Below are positions 46,975 through 55,578 of a stretch of 64,000 nucleotides of DNA, piece after piece. Under the pieces are notes generated by a model. It made no database searches, was not told the DNA's origin, and saw nothing but the letters and a program-made list of their open reading frames with translations. Within the stretch, counting starts at the first letter, position 1, and the number at the start of each line of letters is the position of its first letter. Both the position numbers and the translations under genes were made by a program. The DNA is from Aureispira sp. CCB-E (lineage in GTDB: Bacteria > Bacteroidota > Bacteroidia > Chitinophagales > Saprospiraceae). The DNA is taken from NCBI RefSeq assembly GCF_031326345.1, contig NZ_CP133671.1, forward strand, positions 62,001-126,000, given 5' to 3'.

Positions 46975-47736
46975 ATGTATCGCATATTAATGATTGCCAA
47001 TATTTTATTCTTTGTAATCGTTCTTATTATCAATACATTGGCAGTTACGTCCCCTTTTTGGGGGAAATCAATCGTTGAGTTAACAGATTTACATGCCAAC
47101 ATGCTCACACCAGAGCATTTTTCGTCTAGTATTTGGAGTATCATTTATCCCTTATTGAGTTTATCTATTATTGATCAAATAAAAACGGTGCTAAAAAAAG
47201 AAGCAGTGCCTAGAGAAGTTCAAAGTGTTGGCATTGGATTTATAATTACCTTTGTCCTAAACTGCGGATGGTTAATTGCTTGGGAAGCTGAATATCTTAT
47301 TCTTTCTTTTGCAATAATTTTTTCTAATTGGCTAACCCTTATATGGGTTTATTACCGTTTGGTAGGGGTGGAAAAAGCACGATGGATTTATACCATTCCT
47401 TTTAGTATTTATTTGGCTTGGATTTGCATAGGTGCCCTTCTTCACCTCAATCTCTTACTCATTTACTTAGGATTTGACTTTTTTGGACTATCAGAGGAAT
47501 ACTGGACTGCCGCCTTAATTGTTATGGGGATTTTTGGAACATTATTAGTCTTGTACCTCAATCAAGACATTTGGTTTACATTAGTTTTAATATGGGCTTT
47601 TTTAGGAATTTTCTTGAGAAGCAAACGATTGTTCTACGAAAACAATTGGGTTACTATCATGTCTTTGTTTGCTATGGTATTTTTAGCTGTAGTAGGCACA
47701 TGGACTCAATTCCGAAAAATAAAATCATCCGATTAA
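46975..47736 (+). CDS. TspO/MBR-related tryptophan-rich membrane protein
   Basis: This 253-residue, seven-helix protein keeps the TspO-type motifs: LTPEHFSSSIWSIIYPLL (about residues 44-61), LNCGWLIAWE (about 94-103) and a Trp-rich helix with FSIYLAWICIG. Eukaryotic and bacterial TspO has five helices and binds porphyrins and cholesterol. This longer version with two extra helices belongs to the less characterised TspO-like group. A strong hairpin follows 18 bases after the stop. No gene context indicates its ligand. Confidence 0.68.
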   Translation: MYRILMIANILFFVIVLIINTLAVTSPFWGKSIVELTDLHANMLTPEHFSSSIWSIIYPLLSLSIIDQIKTVLKKEAVPREVQSVGIGFIITFVLNCGWLIAWEAEYLILSFAIIFSNWLTLIWVYYRLVGVEKARWIYTIPFSIYLAWICIGALLHLNLLLIYLGFDFFGLSEEYWTAALIVMGIFGTLLVLYLNQDIWFTLVLIWAFLGIFLRSKRLFYENNWVTIMSLFAMVFLAVVGTWTQFRKIKSSD

Positions 47737-47754
47737 TCTTCTCTCTTATATTAT

Positions 47755-47796
47755 AAAAGTCGTCCCATCTTAACGAGCTAAAATGGGACGACTTTT
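47755..47796. terminator. Long hairpin terminator between convergent genes
   Basis: Perfect 14-bp arms AAAAGTCGTCCCAT and ATGGGACGACTTTT with a 14-base loop form a stem that ends in T4 on both strands. It serves the TspO-like gene (plus) and probably the first barrel paralogue (minus). Confidence 0.8.
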
Positions 47797-47886
47797 AAGA
47801 TATTCATGAACTTTTACGTTCACTTTTCTTCTATTAGAGTTAGCTGCGCTGCATAGTTTCAACCAGCTATAGTTATATCCGTTCTA

Positions 47887-48522
47887 TTATTTTCTTCCTA
47901 GATACACTTGCAATCCTATTGAAAAGTCAAATGCATGTGTCAAAGAGTAACTTGTTGTCTCTACTCCATTTGCAGTCAAAATACTATTACTGCTTGCAAA
48001 ATTATACTTTGCTAATGCTTCGATACCAATGTTATCATTTGAAAAAATCGTAAACCCTGGCCCAATACTGAATGCAAATACATTGGTTACGGCCAATTGT
48101 TGTTCGTTGTTTATGGTAATATTATCGGTAGAGTTTCCATATCCAAAATCAGTCTCAAAGAACAAGGCTTTGTCTCCAAAAGGAATATAGTATCGTAAGA
48201 AAGGTCCAAATAATAAGTCACTATCTAACTCGTCACGGTTATTGTTTTTTACCGTACTCAATGTGTAATCAATTCCAATACCTGTTGCAAAGTTATTAAC
48301 AAAGAAATAACCAACAGATGGAGCGATATTAAATTGCGTTGCACTTGACCCTTCTGTTTCTGAACCATTGACACTTACGGTAGACGACGCTGTAGATAAG
48401 CCCAATTCTCCACCTATCATGAAGTTACCTTTCTTCGTTTGGGCTTCCATTGTATTAAACGAGAATAAGACAGTTGCAAATGCCAAAGTACTGGCGAATA
48501 ATATTTTCCTTAAGTTAAGCAT
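47887..48522 (-). CDS. OmpX/OmpW-like outer-membrane barrel (copy A of a tandem pair)
   Basis: The 211-residue protein has a signal peptide ending near EAQ (residue 28) and a small beta-barrel with NFMIGGELGLSTASSTVSVN, FNIAPSVGYFFVNNFATGIG and a C-terminal FSIGLQVYLGRK. It belongs to the large porin-like outer membrane beta-barrel group common in Bacteroidota, with no defined role. It is a close paralogue of the gene at 48850-49485: same length and nearly identical through the middle. The short upstream sequence is also shared. Confidence 0.78.
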   Translation of the reverse strand: MLNLRKILFASTLAFATVLFSFNTMEAQTKKGNFMIGGELGLSTASSTVSVNGSETEGSSATQFNIAPSVGYFFVNNFATGIGIDYTLSTVKNNNRDELDSDLLFGPFLRYYIPFGDKALFFETDFGYGNSTDNITINNEQQLAVTNVFAFSIGPGFTIFSNDNIGIEALAKYNFASSNSILTANGVETTSYSLTHAFDFSIGLQVYLGRK

Positions 48523-48849
48523 GTTTTTTCTTTTTTATTGATTAATAATAATTCATTTATTGATCATATTTTCATTTTATTGTGACATGACTAAATTAAA
48601 ATTTAATAAAATCAATCAATCTAACAAAACAAAACACAATCACACAATAACCAGATAAGCAATACATTACACTACCAAGTCACTATATAAACAAAACAAC
48701 CAAAACAAAAAAATGTTCATAAAAACCACTTTTAATTACACCTAAAAAATAAAATAAATTTTAATAATTATAATAAAATAAAAAAAGACCAATTGACAAT
48801 AGCCAACTGATCTATATATATTTATAGACTACTAATCAAGTAGTTTCCA
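48523..48849. other. Very AT-rich spacer between barrel paralogues
   Basis: Long runs of A and AAAAC dominate. The left end shares the GTTTTTTCTTTT leader found before the second copy. The only structure seen is the minus-strand terminator at 48787-48812. No gene or mobile element is visible between the duplicates. Confidence 0.5.
48787..48812 (-). terminator. Terminator of barrel copy B
   Basis: On the minus strand GATCAGTTGG, loop CTATTG, TCAATTGGTC can pair over 10 bp using three G-U pairs, followed by TTTTTTTATTT. It works only in minus-strand RNA. Confidence 0.6.
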
Positions 48850-49485
48850 TTATTTTCTTCCTAAGTATACTTGTAGACCTACAGAAAAGTCAAAAGCATG
48901 TGTGATAGAGTTACTAGTTGTCTCTACTCCATTCGCAGTCAAAATACTATTACTACTTGCAAAATTATACTTTGCCAATGCCTCAATACCAATATTATCA
49001 TTAGAGAAAATTGTAAAACCTGGTCCAATACCTGCTGCAAATACATTGGTCACAGCCAATTGTTGTTCATTATTTACGGTGATATTATCTGTAGAATTCC
49101 CATATCCAAAATCGACCTCAAAGAATAAAGCCTTATCTCCAAATGGCACATAATATCTCATATATGGTCCAAATAACAAATCACTATCTAACTCATCACG
49201 TCTATTATTTTTTACCGTACTCAATGTGTAATCAACTCCAATACCCATTGCAAAGTTATTAGCAAAGAAATAACCAACAGATGGAGCGATATTAAATTGC
49301 GTTGCACTTGACCCCTCTGTTTCTGAACCATCAACGTTTACCGTAGAAGATGAAGTAGACAAACCTACCTCTCCACCAACCATAAAGTTCCCCTTCTGAG
49401 TTTGGGCATTCATTGCATTAGTTGTGAATAAAAGTGTCGCGAACGTTAATAAACTAAAGAATATTGTCTTTCTAAAATTAAGCAT
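48850..49485 (-). CDS. OmpX/OmpW-like outer-membrane barrel (copy B of a tandem pair)
   Basis: The start is set at MLNFRKTIFFSLLTFATLLF (49485), equal to that of copy A and giving 211 residues. The in-frame ATG at 49536 is not conserved in copy A. The sequence matches copy A almost residue for residue from QKGNFMVGGEVGLSTSSSTV to FSVGLQVYLGRK. Most differences are in the signal peptide and a few conservative changes. It is a recent tandem duplication, with silent differences already accumulated. Confidence 0.78.
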   Translation of the reverse strand: MLNFRKTIFFSLLTFATLLFTTNAMNAQTQKGNFMVGGEVGLSTSSSTVNVDGSETEGSSATQFNIAPSVGYFFANNFAMGIGVDYTLSTVKNNRRDELDSDLLFGPYMRYYVPFGDKALFFEVDFGYGNSTDNITVNNEQQLAVTNVFAAGIGPGFTIFSNDNIGIEALAKYNFASSNSILTANGVETTSNSITHAFDFSVGLQVYLGRK

Positions 49486-49950
49486 GTTTTTTCTTTTAAT
49501 TGTTAAAAAAATAGTTTCTATACGTTTTACACTCACTTAAAAGCATTAAAAGAAACATATAATGTGTCTACAAAAACAACATACATATTAAAAATAAAGC
49601 TATAAAAAAGGTTAAATCAAAGCAAATGTAAACCTGTTCCATCAAGCAAAGAATTAACGTATTAATTGCGTTGCTTTCATCTATACAACATTGAGAAAAT
49701 TATTTTTGTTTAAAAAAAAGTTAAAAAAAACATACTTTAGTTAAAGATGATAACATAAAAAAAGGTTCAAACAAAAAAACCAAAACCAACACAAATAACT
49801 GATAATCAAAATAAAATAAATATATAAAGTTGTTTTCCAAAATTTAAGCTTATTCTCTCATTTTACTATTTTTTCATATAAAACAAAAAAAGGCGGTGCT
49901 AATGCACCGCCCTCAAACAAGGCTTCTTAATAATTTTATTGCTCTATTCT
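49486..49950. other. AT-rich intergenic region
   Basis: Apart from the terminator of the peptidyl-tRNA hydrolase gene at 49892-49911 I see no gene, repeat or clear promoter here. The barrel copy B promoter should lie in the first 150 bases but no TAnnTTTG box was found. Confidence 0.45.
49892..49911 (-). terminator. Terminator of the pth gene
   Basis: GGCGGTGC-TAAT-GCACCGCC forms a perfect 8-bp GC stem. On the minus strand TTTTTTTGTTT follows. It is the strongest terminator in this part of the window. Confidence 0.9.
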
Positions 49951-50646
49951 TTAACTTTCGTTTCCGTCCTTTTCTTCCTTATTAGGCTTTTCTTTCTTTT
50001 TCTTAGGAGGCGCCATTAAGTCTTTATTTGTGACATTCATTGTTCTCTCCAAACCAATCGTCCCAAAATTTAAAACGCCTTGCCCTGCATGCTTAATAAT
50101 TGCTGGCAAATCCGCTGCCTCTTGATTCGTCCAACGGCCTAGTACAAAATCAACTTGTTTGCCCTTGCCAAAACGATCTCCTATGCCTATTCTCAATCTA
50201 GGATATTGGCTTGTACTTAACAGTTGCTCTATATTCTTAAGACCATTGTGCCCCCCAGCACTCCCCTTGGATTTTACTTTTACTTTGCCAAAACTCAAAT
50301 TCAGGTCATCCAAAATAACCAAAAGGTTGGAAATTTTGATCTTCTCTTTTTGCAACCAATAACGAATAGCTTGTCCACTTAGATTCATATACGTATTGGG
50401 TTTCAACAAAATAAATGTTCTCCCCTTGTGGCGAAACGAACCAACCATCCCGTAACGTTCACTCTTATACTGCACGTCAAATTTATCTGCTAAATAATCC
50501 ACCACATCAAAGCCAATATTATGACGAGTACCGTCATAATCTGGTCCTATGTTCCCCAAACCTGTAATAAGATATTTCACACTATTCTCTATTTTTGAAG
50601 TTTCAAGTTCTTGATTGACAAACAGACGTTTTATAAACTTGAACAT
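49951..50646 (-). CDS. pth: Peptidyl-tRNA hydrolase
   Basis: The start is uncertain: I use 50646 (MFKFIKRLFVNQELE), giving 231 residues; another in-frame ATG is at 50670. The enzyme domain begins near residue 24 (YLITGLGNIGPDYDGTRHN). The catalytic residues are visible: His in GTRHNIGF, Asn in LKPNTYMNLSG, Asp in ILDDLNL and Asn in GGHNGLK. The enzyme recycles peptidyl-tRNAs released from stalled ribosomes. Beyond the fold there is a Lys-rich C-terminal tail (PPKKKKEKPNKEEKDGNES) that E. coli Pth lacks. It lies downstream of L25, a common pairing. Confidence 0.94.
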   Translation of the reverse strand: MFKFIKRLFVNQELETSKIENSVKYLITGLGNIGPDYDGTRHNIGFDVVDYLADKFDVQYKSERYGMVGSFRHKGRTFILLKPNTYMNLSGQAIRYWLQKEKIKISNLLVILDDLNLSFGKVKVKSKGSAGGHNGLKNIEQLLSTSQYPRLRIGIGDRFGKGKQVDFVLGRWTNQEAADLPAIIKHAGQGVLNFGTIGLERTMNVTNKDLMAPPKKKKEKPNKEEKDGNES

Positions 50647-50680
50647 ATTCATTAATTTATGAAGTGACAAGATACAACAA

Positions 50681-50709
50681 AAGACGTATTAGAAAATCCA
50701 ATACGTCTT
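50681..50709 (-). terminator. Hairpin between rplY and pth
   Basis: Arms AAGACGTATT and AATACGTCTT (10 bp, 9-base loop) are followed on the minus strand by TTGTTG. It looks like a partial terminator or attenuator between the L25 and pth genes. Confidence 0.55.
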
Positions 50710-50765
50710 AAGATATTATATACCTACTCTTTGTCTTAAAAAGATAAAGAATATAAAGTTTTTTA

Positions 50766-51356
50766 TTATTGAGCAGATTCTGCTGCTGATCTTGCTTCTG
50801 CAGAACGCAAAGCACGTGGTACTTCAACAGAAGCCAAAGGAATTCCACCAGCATTCATAATCTCGATACCTTCTTCTACTTGAATTTCACGTACACGGAT
50901 AGATTTACCCAACATCAAGTGCTCAACGTTTACTTCAATAAATGAAGAAAGTTTATCTGGAGTAGTTTTCACCTTAACTTTGCGAATTTTTTGCATCAAA
51001 ACACCACCAACTTTTACACCTTTGGCCGTACCAACCAATTTGATTGGAATTTCTGCTTTTACGCTTTGTCCTTCTACTAACTCCAACAAATCAACATGTT
51101 GAATAGCATCAGTAACTGGGTGAAACTGCACAGTTTTGATAATAGCATTGTATTTTGCGCCATCTAACTCAACCTCTGCTGTTCTAAATTCATTTGTATA
51201 AATCAAATCACGCAAAGCCTTTGTTGTAAGGCTAAAGTGAAGGTTTTTTTCGCCACCGTAAAGAACGCAAGGTACCAAACCTGCATTGCGTAGTGCTTTT
51301 GTACTTTTCTTGCCTAATTCAGTTCTTGAAGTACCTGATAATGCGATCGTTTTCAT
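50766..51356 (-). CDS. rplY: 50S ribosomal protein L25 / general stress protein Ctc
   Basis: The 196-residue protein has an N-terminal L25 5S-rRNA-binding domain (LRNAGLVPCVLYGGEKNLHF, then QFHPVTDAIQHVDLLEL). The C-terminal TL5/Ctc domain (VKVGGVLMQKIRKVKVK, SIRVREIQVEEGIEIM) makes it the long Ctc form. The C-terminal tail is Ala/Glu/Ser-rich. It binds 5S rRNA in the 50S subunit. A near-consensus promoter lies 50 bases upstream. Confidence 0.95.
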   Translation of the reverse strand: MKTIALSGTSRTELGKKSTKALRNAGLVPCVLYGGEKNLHFSLTTKALRDLIYTNEFRTAEVELDGAKYNAIIKTVQFHPVTDAIQHVDLLELVEGQSVKAEIPIKLVGTAKGVKVGGVLMQKIRKVKVKTTPDKLSSFIEVNVEHLMLGKSIRVREIQVEEGIEIMNAGGIPLASVEVPRALRSAEARSAAESAQ

Positions 51357-51405
51357 CTGAATATTTATATTTTATTCTAAGTAAATACTTTTCTTTTTGG
51401 ACGTG

Positions 51406-51436
51406 CAAAGATAAAAAACTATTTATCATATTCAAA
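51406..51436 (-). promoter_or_regulatory. Promoter of rplY (L25)
   Basis: The minus strand has TTTG (51433-51436), a 19-bp spacer and TATCTTTG (51406-51413), a complete match to the Bacteroidota consensus. It is the best promoter match in the window. Confidence 0.8.
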
Positions 51437-51582
51437 ACAATGGCTTTAATACTTAAGCCTTTTATATCAAAAAACTAATACCTAAAAACCCCAAAACACC
51501 ATAAGAAACTGAAAATCAAAAACATCCCCCTAAACAAAGGTGCGGTATTTTTTTTAGCTGAAATACAAAAAAAAACACTTTT

Positions 51583-53838
51583 TTACTTTATCAGCTCTTG
51601 CAAACGCTTTATACTCTGCTGATTTTCATCTAGGTTAATGGCATTCAAAATATCATTTTTTTCTCGTTGAGTTAAATGAAGACTCAACGAGGCTCGTTCA
51701 TTCAAAATCGTTGGTTTGTACACAAAATCAACTACATCTATCTTATCATATCCTATTTTTGATTTCAGATAAGATACATAAGTATCATGGTGGTAATTTT
51801 GAATAGCATCTAAGGCAAAAACGGGTCCCAAAGGATTGAAAGCCAATTCGGATAATGATTTGGTCGTTGTCTCTGCAATTTTTTCTGCCTGTGCGTACGA
51901 ACGAATTGATATAATTGTAATTCCACTAGTATTTTCTCTAATCCATTTTCTAAAAATAGCAGCAAATCTTGTGGCCGTTTCCAAACCAAAATTATCTCTA
52001 AAGCCAGCATCTACTAATGTTAGTACAGGATTCGTAGGCATTTGAACACTTGGAAAAATAAAAGGGAAGGTAGCATTCATTCTCAAAGCTGTGGCAAACC
52101 TCAAGTTAAAAGGATTGTGTTTTGAAAATAAAGCCCCATAATCTACCGCATCAATTCTAGATACTCGATCCTCTCCTTGATAACTAAATGGAGGCCGCAT
52201 CATATAACTAACGGCATGGGGAGAAATGACCATCATTCGACTATCATTAGAAATCAATGGTGTAATAAACATCATTGGAATTAGTGCCTCTTCTTCTGGT
52301 TTTTTATAATAATTTAAGGACTCTCCCAATAAACCTTCTGTGTTTTCAATAAACTGTTGTTCAAAAATATATCCCCGATCTTGGCGGTAAGTATACCCAT
52401 TCACCTCGCGGTTCACCCAAGGAATAAATATGTCATTCACCAAAAAAGTAAATGCTAAAGAGTTCATCAAATCTTTGGCAGTATAGTCCAAATATTTTTT
52501 ATCGTACAAATCAATCTTTTTTCCTTTTTGCTTTTGATAGTACAACTCTCGATACAAAGATGCTCCCCACATTCCCCCCGAAGCTCCTGTCATCAAGACA
52601 GTATGTTTCATCAACTTTCCGTTCAAAGATTTATCAATTTCACGAATAACATGATTTGACCACAAACTAGCTCGGATACCTCCACCGCTAACGCACAACA
52701 ATACCAACTTAGGCTTTCTCAACAATCGACTCTTTCCAAATTTATTTCGCCAACGCTCCAAAATCTCTAAAGTAGCCTTACTATCCTCTTTGTATCTTTC
52801 TTTTGAACAAATTGAATCCAACACTTCCACAGAATAATCCACATAAGGAGCATCGTAATTTAAACCATAAGCACTATTTTGATAAGAAAACCACCCCCAT
52901 GACATCATCTGACTAATAAAGAAAAAAGCTGTCAACAAAAAAAGCACTTTCCATTCTTCCATCCAGTAGGTTAAGGCTCCTATAATAGTCGTCACAATGG
53001 ACAGTAGTAACAATAGACTCGCTCCTGCTGGAATCCGAAATGGTTCGTACTCGACCATAGCCGCCATCAGTATCAAAGCGGTAATGCTTAAACTTTGTAT
53101 GACCAAAGCATTCGCATGATTTTGACGAAACACACGCTCTAATAATTTGAAATTATAATGCTCTACATTCCGCACAATTCTCCATTGAAAATATTCCGTC
53201 AAAAAGAAATCGACCCGCCAAGCATTTTTATAAGGACCATTATCCATGATGTTTAATTGCCGCTCCTTTCTTTTGACAATAATTGCCTTTAGCATCTTGG
53301 ACAACTTTAGCTTATTCAGTTTTCGATACGTTTGCATATCTGTATTGGTATACTGAAAATATAGCATAGAGCTTAGAACCATCAGAAAAGCCCCCAACAA
53401 AAACCCTAAACAATCAAACAAGATGCTGTACTCTCCTGTATATTCATTGTACCACTGAAAATGTACAATTTTGAATACATAGAAAATGATAAAAGTAACA
53501 GGAATGAAAAAGTTATTAAAACTAAATTTGGCAAAAGGTCGATACAAAGACGCTAAAAAAGGAAAACGATAACTATTTAATATATAAACACTAGTGTTCC
53601 AAGCAATAAAAAAACTTCCATAAGCCAAGCCAATTATAAAGAAACTCCAAAAAGTAACTTTTCCCATATATTCAGGATCTAAAAACATCTTATGAAATCC
53701 CATAGAGGACCCTATATTTCCATTTACTATAGCAAACAAAACTCCCCAAAGACTTAATAGTAGAATATTATGCTTCAGTTGTAGTTTTATTAATTGAATG
53801 GGAAACGTGTAATATATATTAGCTAAGCGTTCTTTCAT
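51583..53838 (-). CDS. Membrane-anchored patatin-like phospholipase
   Basis: I start at MKERLANIYYTFPIQLIKLQ (53838), giving 751 residues; a longer frame starts at 53880. The first ~330 residues hold about seven or eight membrane helices in two groups. The C-terminal half is a patatin lipase: the oxyanion motif VSGGGIRAS near residue 385, the nucleophile elbow GASGG near residue 418 and the catalytic DAGFRDN near residue 612. That gives a Ser-Asp dyad for phospholipid or acyl-ester hydrolysis. The DAG form instead of DGG is common. The membrane part is unusual for a patatin, which is normally soluble. No partner genes are evident. Confidence 0.87.
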   Translation of the reverse strand: MKERLANIYYTFPIQLIKLQLKHNILLLSLWGVLFAIVNGNIGSSMGFHKMFLDPEYMGKVTFWSFFIIGLAYGSFFIAWNTSVYILNSYRFPFLASLYRPFAKFSFNNFFIPVTFIIFYVFKIVHFQWYNEYTGEYSILFDCLGFLLGAFLMVLSSMLYFQYTNTDMQTYRKLNKLKLSKMLKAIIVKRKERQLNIMDNGPYKNAWRVDFFLTEYFQWRIVRNVEHYNFKLLERVFRQNHANALVIQSLSITALILMAAMVEYEPFRIPAGASLLLLLSIVTTIIGALTYWMEEWKVLFLLTAFFFISQMMSWGWFSYQNSAYGLNYDAPYVDYSVEVLDSICSKERYKEDSKATLEILERWRNKFGKSRLLRKPKLVLLCVSGGGIRASLWSNHVIREIDKSLNGKLMKHTVLMTGASGGMWGASLYRELYYQKQKGKKIDLYDKKYLDYTAKDLMNSLAFTFLVNDIFIPWVNREVNGYTYRQDRGYIFEQQFIENTEGLLGESLNYYKKPEEEALIPMMFITPLISNDSRMMVISPHAVSYMMRPPFSYQGEDRVSRIDAVDYGALFSKHNPFNLRFATALRMNATFPFIFPSVQMPTNPVLTLVDAGFRDNFGLETATRFAAIFRKWIRENTSGITIISIRSYAQAEKIAETTTKSLSELAFNPLGPVFALDAIQNYHHDTYVSYLKSKIGYDKIDVVDFVYKPTILNERASLSLHLTQREKNDILNAINLDENQQSIKRLQELIK

Positions 53839-54409
53839 TGTGCTGCCCCAAATGCATGTTACAAAATAATACTCCTTCAAAGATAGTATGGCACAAGCAT
53901 TGCCATATAGTTATAAGGTGATTTAACGATTTATTTAAATAAATGATTATAACAATAATCTGCTAAAATCATGCTAATAGCTCAAAGGTAACTTTTAGTC
54001 CCCCTTATTCAGCTCGTAGCTTGTCTGTTAATTCCCTTTAGTCGTGGTCTTTGGCCTTTGTGTTATTAACACTAGCTGGCTCGGCAAGCTCAATTCAAAA
54101 AAGCTAAAAATGACAAAACGACAGTACAATAAATATAAGTTAGATATAAAATTTAGCCAACGATAGGTGATCATTTACTGAGACTAGACATTTATACAAT
54201 TAGACGATTCTTTTTTTTACTACTAGTCCAATATGATTAATAATCAATGGCAAAATGTTACAAAACGACTACGGTTGGCAGACCTACTAAGGCTTAATCC
54301 TATTATTTTTGAGAAATACAATAATAAATTTTTATTTTTGTGTTCACTCTAAGATAAAATTTTGCTTGTAGAATCCCCGTAGCAGCTTCAAAATAATACT
54401 AGATAGATT
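53839..54409. other. Divergent intergenic region with promoter and repeat-like patch
   Basis: No gene is visible. A GC-richer patch at about 53996-54100 (with TTAGTCGTGGTCTTTGGCC and CTAGCTGGCTCGGCAAGCTC) looks foreign against the AT-rich surroundings and faintly resembles patches at 33.5 kb and 60.3 kb. The promoter of the downstream gene is at 54308-54340. Confidence 0.4.
54308..54340 (+). promoter_or_regulatory. Promoter of the gene at 54410
   Basis: TTTG (54308-54311), a 21-bp spacer and TATTTTTG (54333-54340) match the Bacteroidota consensus fully. The predicted leader is about 65 bases. Confidence 0.65.
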
Positions 54410-55375
54410 ATGAAACAACTTATCATACTCCTCTTAGGAATTTTCGTCCCTATGCTACTTGTAGCTCAAACTGACTCTGTCCGTTACACGCTTTCGGAAG
54501 ATCGAGAATTTATCAAAGAAAGTGACTTTACTGGCTATACTTTTATTCCTTCTGAAGGAAAAATGAGTACAGCCCACTATCCTGATCCTATTGCTCCTGG
54601 AGTTGTAAAATTCTCCGTATTCAACTCTTATTTATTGGTTGATGAACGTGCTAGATACACTCCTGGTGGCATTGTTGACCCTCCAACCGATGACAAGCCT
54701 TACCGTTTGCGAATTTCTCGTATTGACAAAATACCGTATGGTTATCACATGAAGCTAATAGATCCAGAAAATAGAGACTTGCAAGGATATCTCAAGATTT
54801 ATATTGATGGAATTAGCCAAGTAGACATGCTCAAATATCGTCCAAGTATGGCTGATCCTGAGCATACTTACATCATTGCAAGAACTAGCAAAGAACAATT
54901 ACTTGAAGATGGGAAATTTTTCACGCACCAACAAGATTTTGATGCTCGAACATTGGATGAGTTTTGGGGCAAAGTACTTTATCCTTTTTTATCGCTCGAA
55001 AATCAATCTAACTTAGATTATCGAAAAATTTCTCGAATCTACCGTTCTGATGATGTTGATATCCGTTTCGAAGAAGAAACTGTCGCTAAGGGTAAAAAAG
55101 AAAAAATACTCCAATACATTATCTTTAATCAAAAAGATGGTACGCGCCGAAAACTATTGGTCAAGAAACTAAAAGAAATTGAGTATCAAAATAGAGATGC
55201 CAAGAGAACAGTTTTAGAGGTCGAAGTAAAGGACGAAAATACACAGGAAAATTACTTTATCTTAATGCATCGAGGTATCAAGTCTTATTTAAAAGCGATT
55301 GAATTACAGGACGAAAAAACCAGACAAAGTTTGCTTTATTATGAGATGCGTCGTGGAAAACGAATTATAGAATAA
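54410..55375 (+). CDS. Exported protein of unknown function
   Basis: The 321-residue product has a signal peptide (MKQLIILLLGIFVPMLLVAQ, cut about residue 20). The soluble domain is charged, and I recognise no family in it. It contains beta-strand-like segments (TGYTFIPSEGKMSTAHYPDP, VKFSVFNSYLLVDERARYTP, DPENRDLQGYLKIYIDGISQ) and a basic C-terminal end. The gene is alone between its own promoter and the next gene 200 bases away. Confidence 0.6.
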   Translation: MKQLIILLLGIFVPMLLVAQTDSVRYTLSEDREFIKESDFTGYTFIPSEGKMSTAHYPDPIAPGVVKFSVFNSYLLVDERARYTPGGIVDPPTDDKPYRLRISRIDKIPYGYHMKLIDPENRDLQGYLKIYIDGISQVDMLKYRPSMADPEHTYIIARTSKEQLLEDGKFFTHQQDFDARTLDEFWGKVLYPFLSLENQSNLDYRKISRIYRSDDVDIRFEEETVAKGKKEKILQYIIFNQKDGTRRKLLVKKLKEIEYQNRDAKRTVLEVEVKDENTQENYFILMHRGIKSYLKAIELQDEKTRQSLLYYEMRRGKRIIE

Positions 55376-55530
55376 CAATTACACTATTATTGCCAACTAA
55401 GCTCATAGAGTGCTGTTAGATAACACATTTTGTAGTGAACATAAGCTTGGAGCAACGAATGACTGGTAGGTTTCTGACACCTTATAACAAACATTCTGTT
55501 TTCAATCCATGCAAATCAATTGCATTTTTG

Positions 55531-55538
55531 TACTTTTG
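55531..55538 (+). promoter_or_regulatory. Promoter -7 box of the DUF2279 gene
   Basis: TACTTTTG, the same octamer as before rpsL, lies 40 bases before the start codon. No -33 TTTG is seen at the right distance. Confidence 0.45.
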
Positions 55539-55578
55539 AGGCTTCTTTTAAAGCATTCGCTCTTGTTCCCTTATCATT

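Noticed and set aside
48523-48849. CRISPR-like repetition in the AAAAC-rich spacer
   Set aside because: The repeated AAAACA stretches are simple low-complexity sequence without regular repeat-spacer units.
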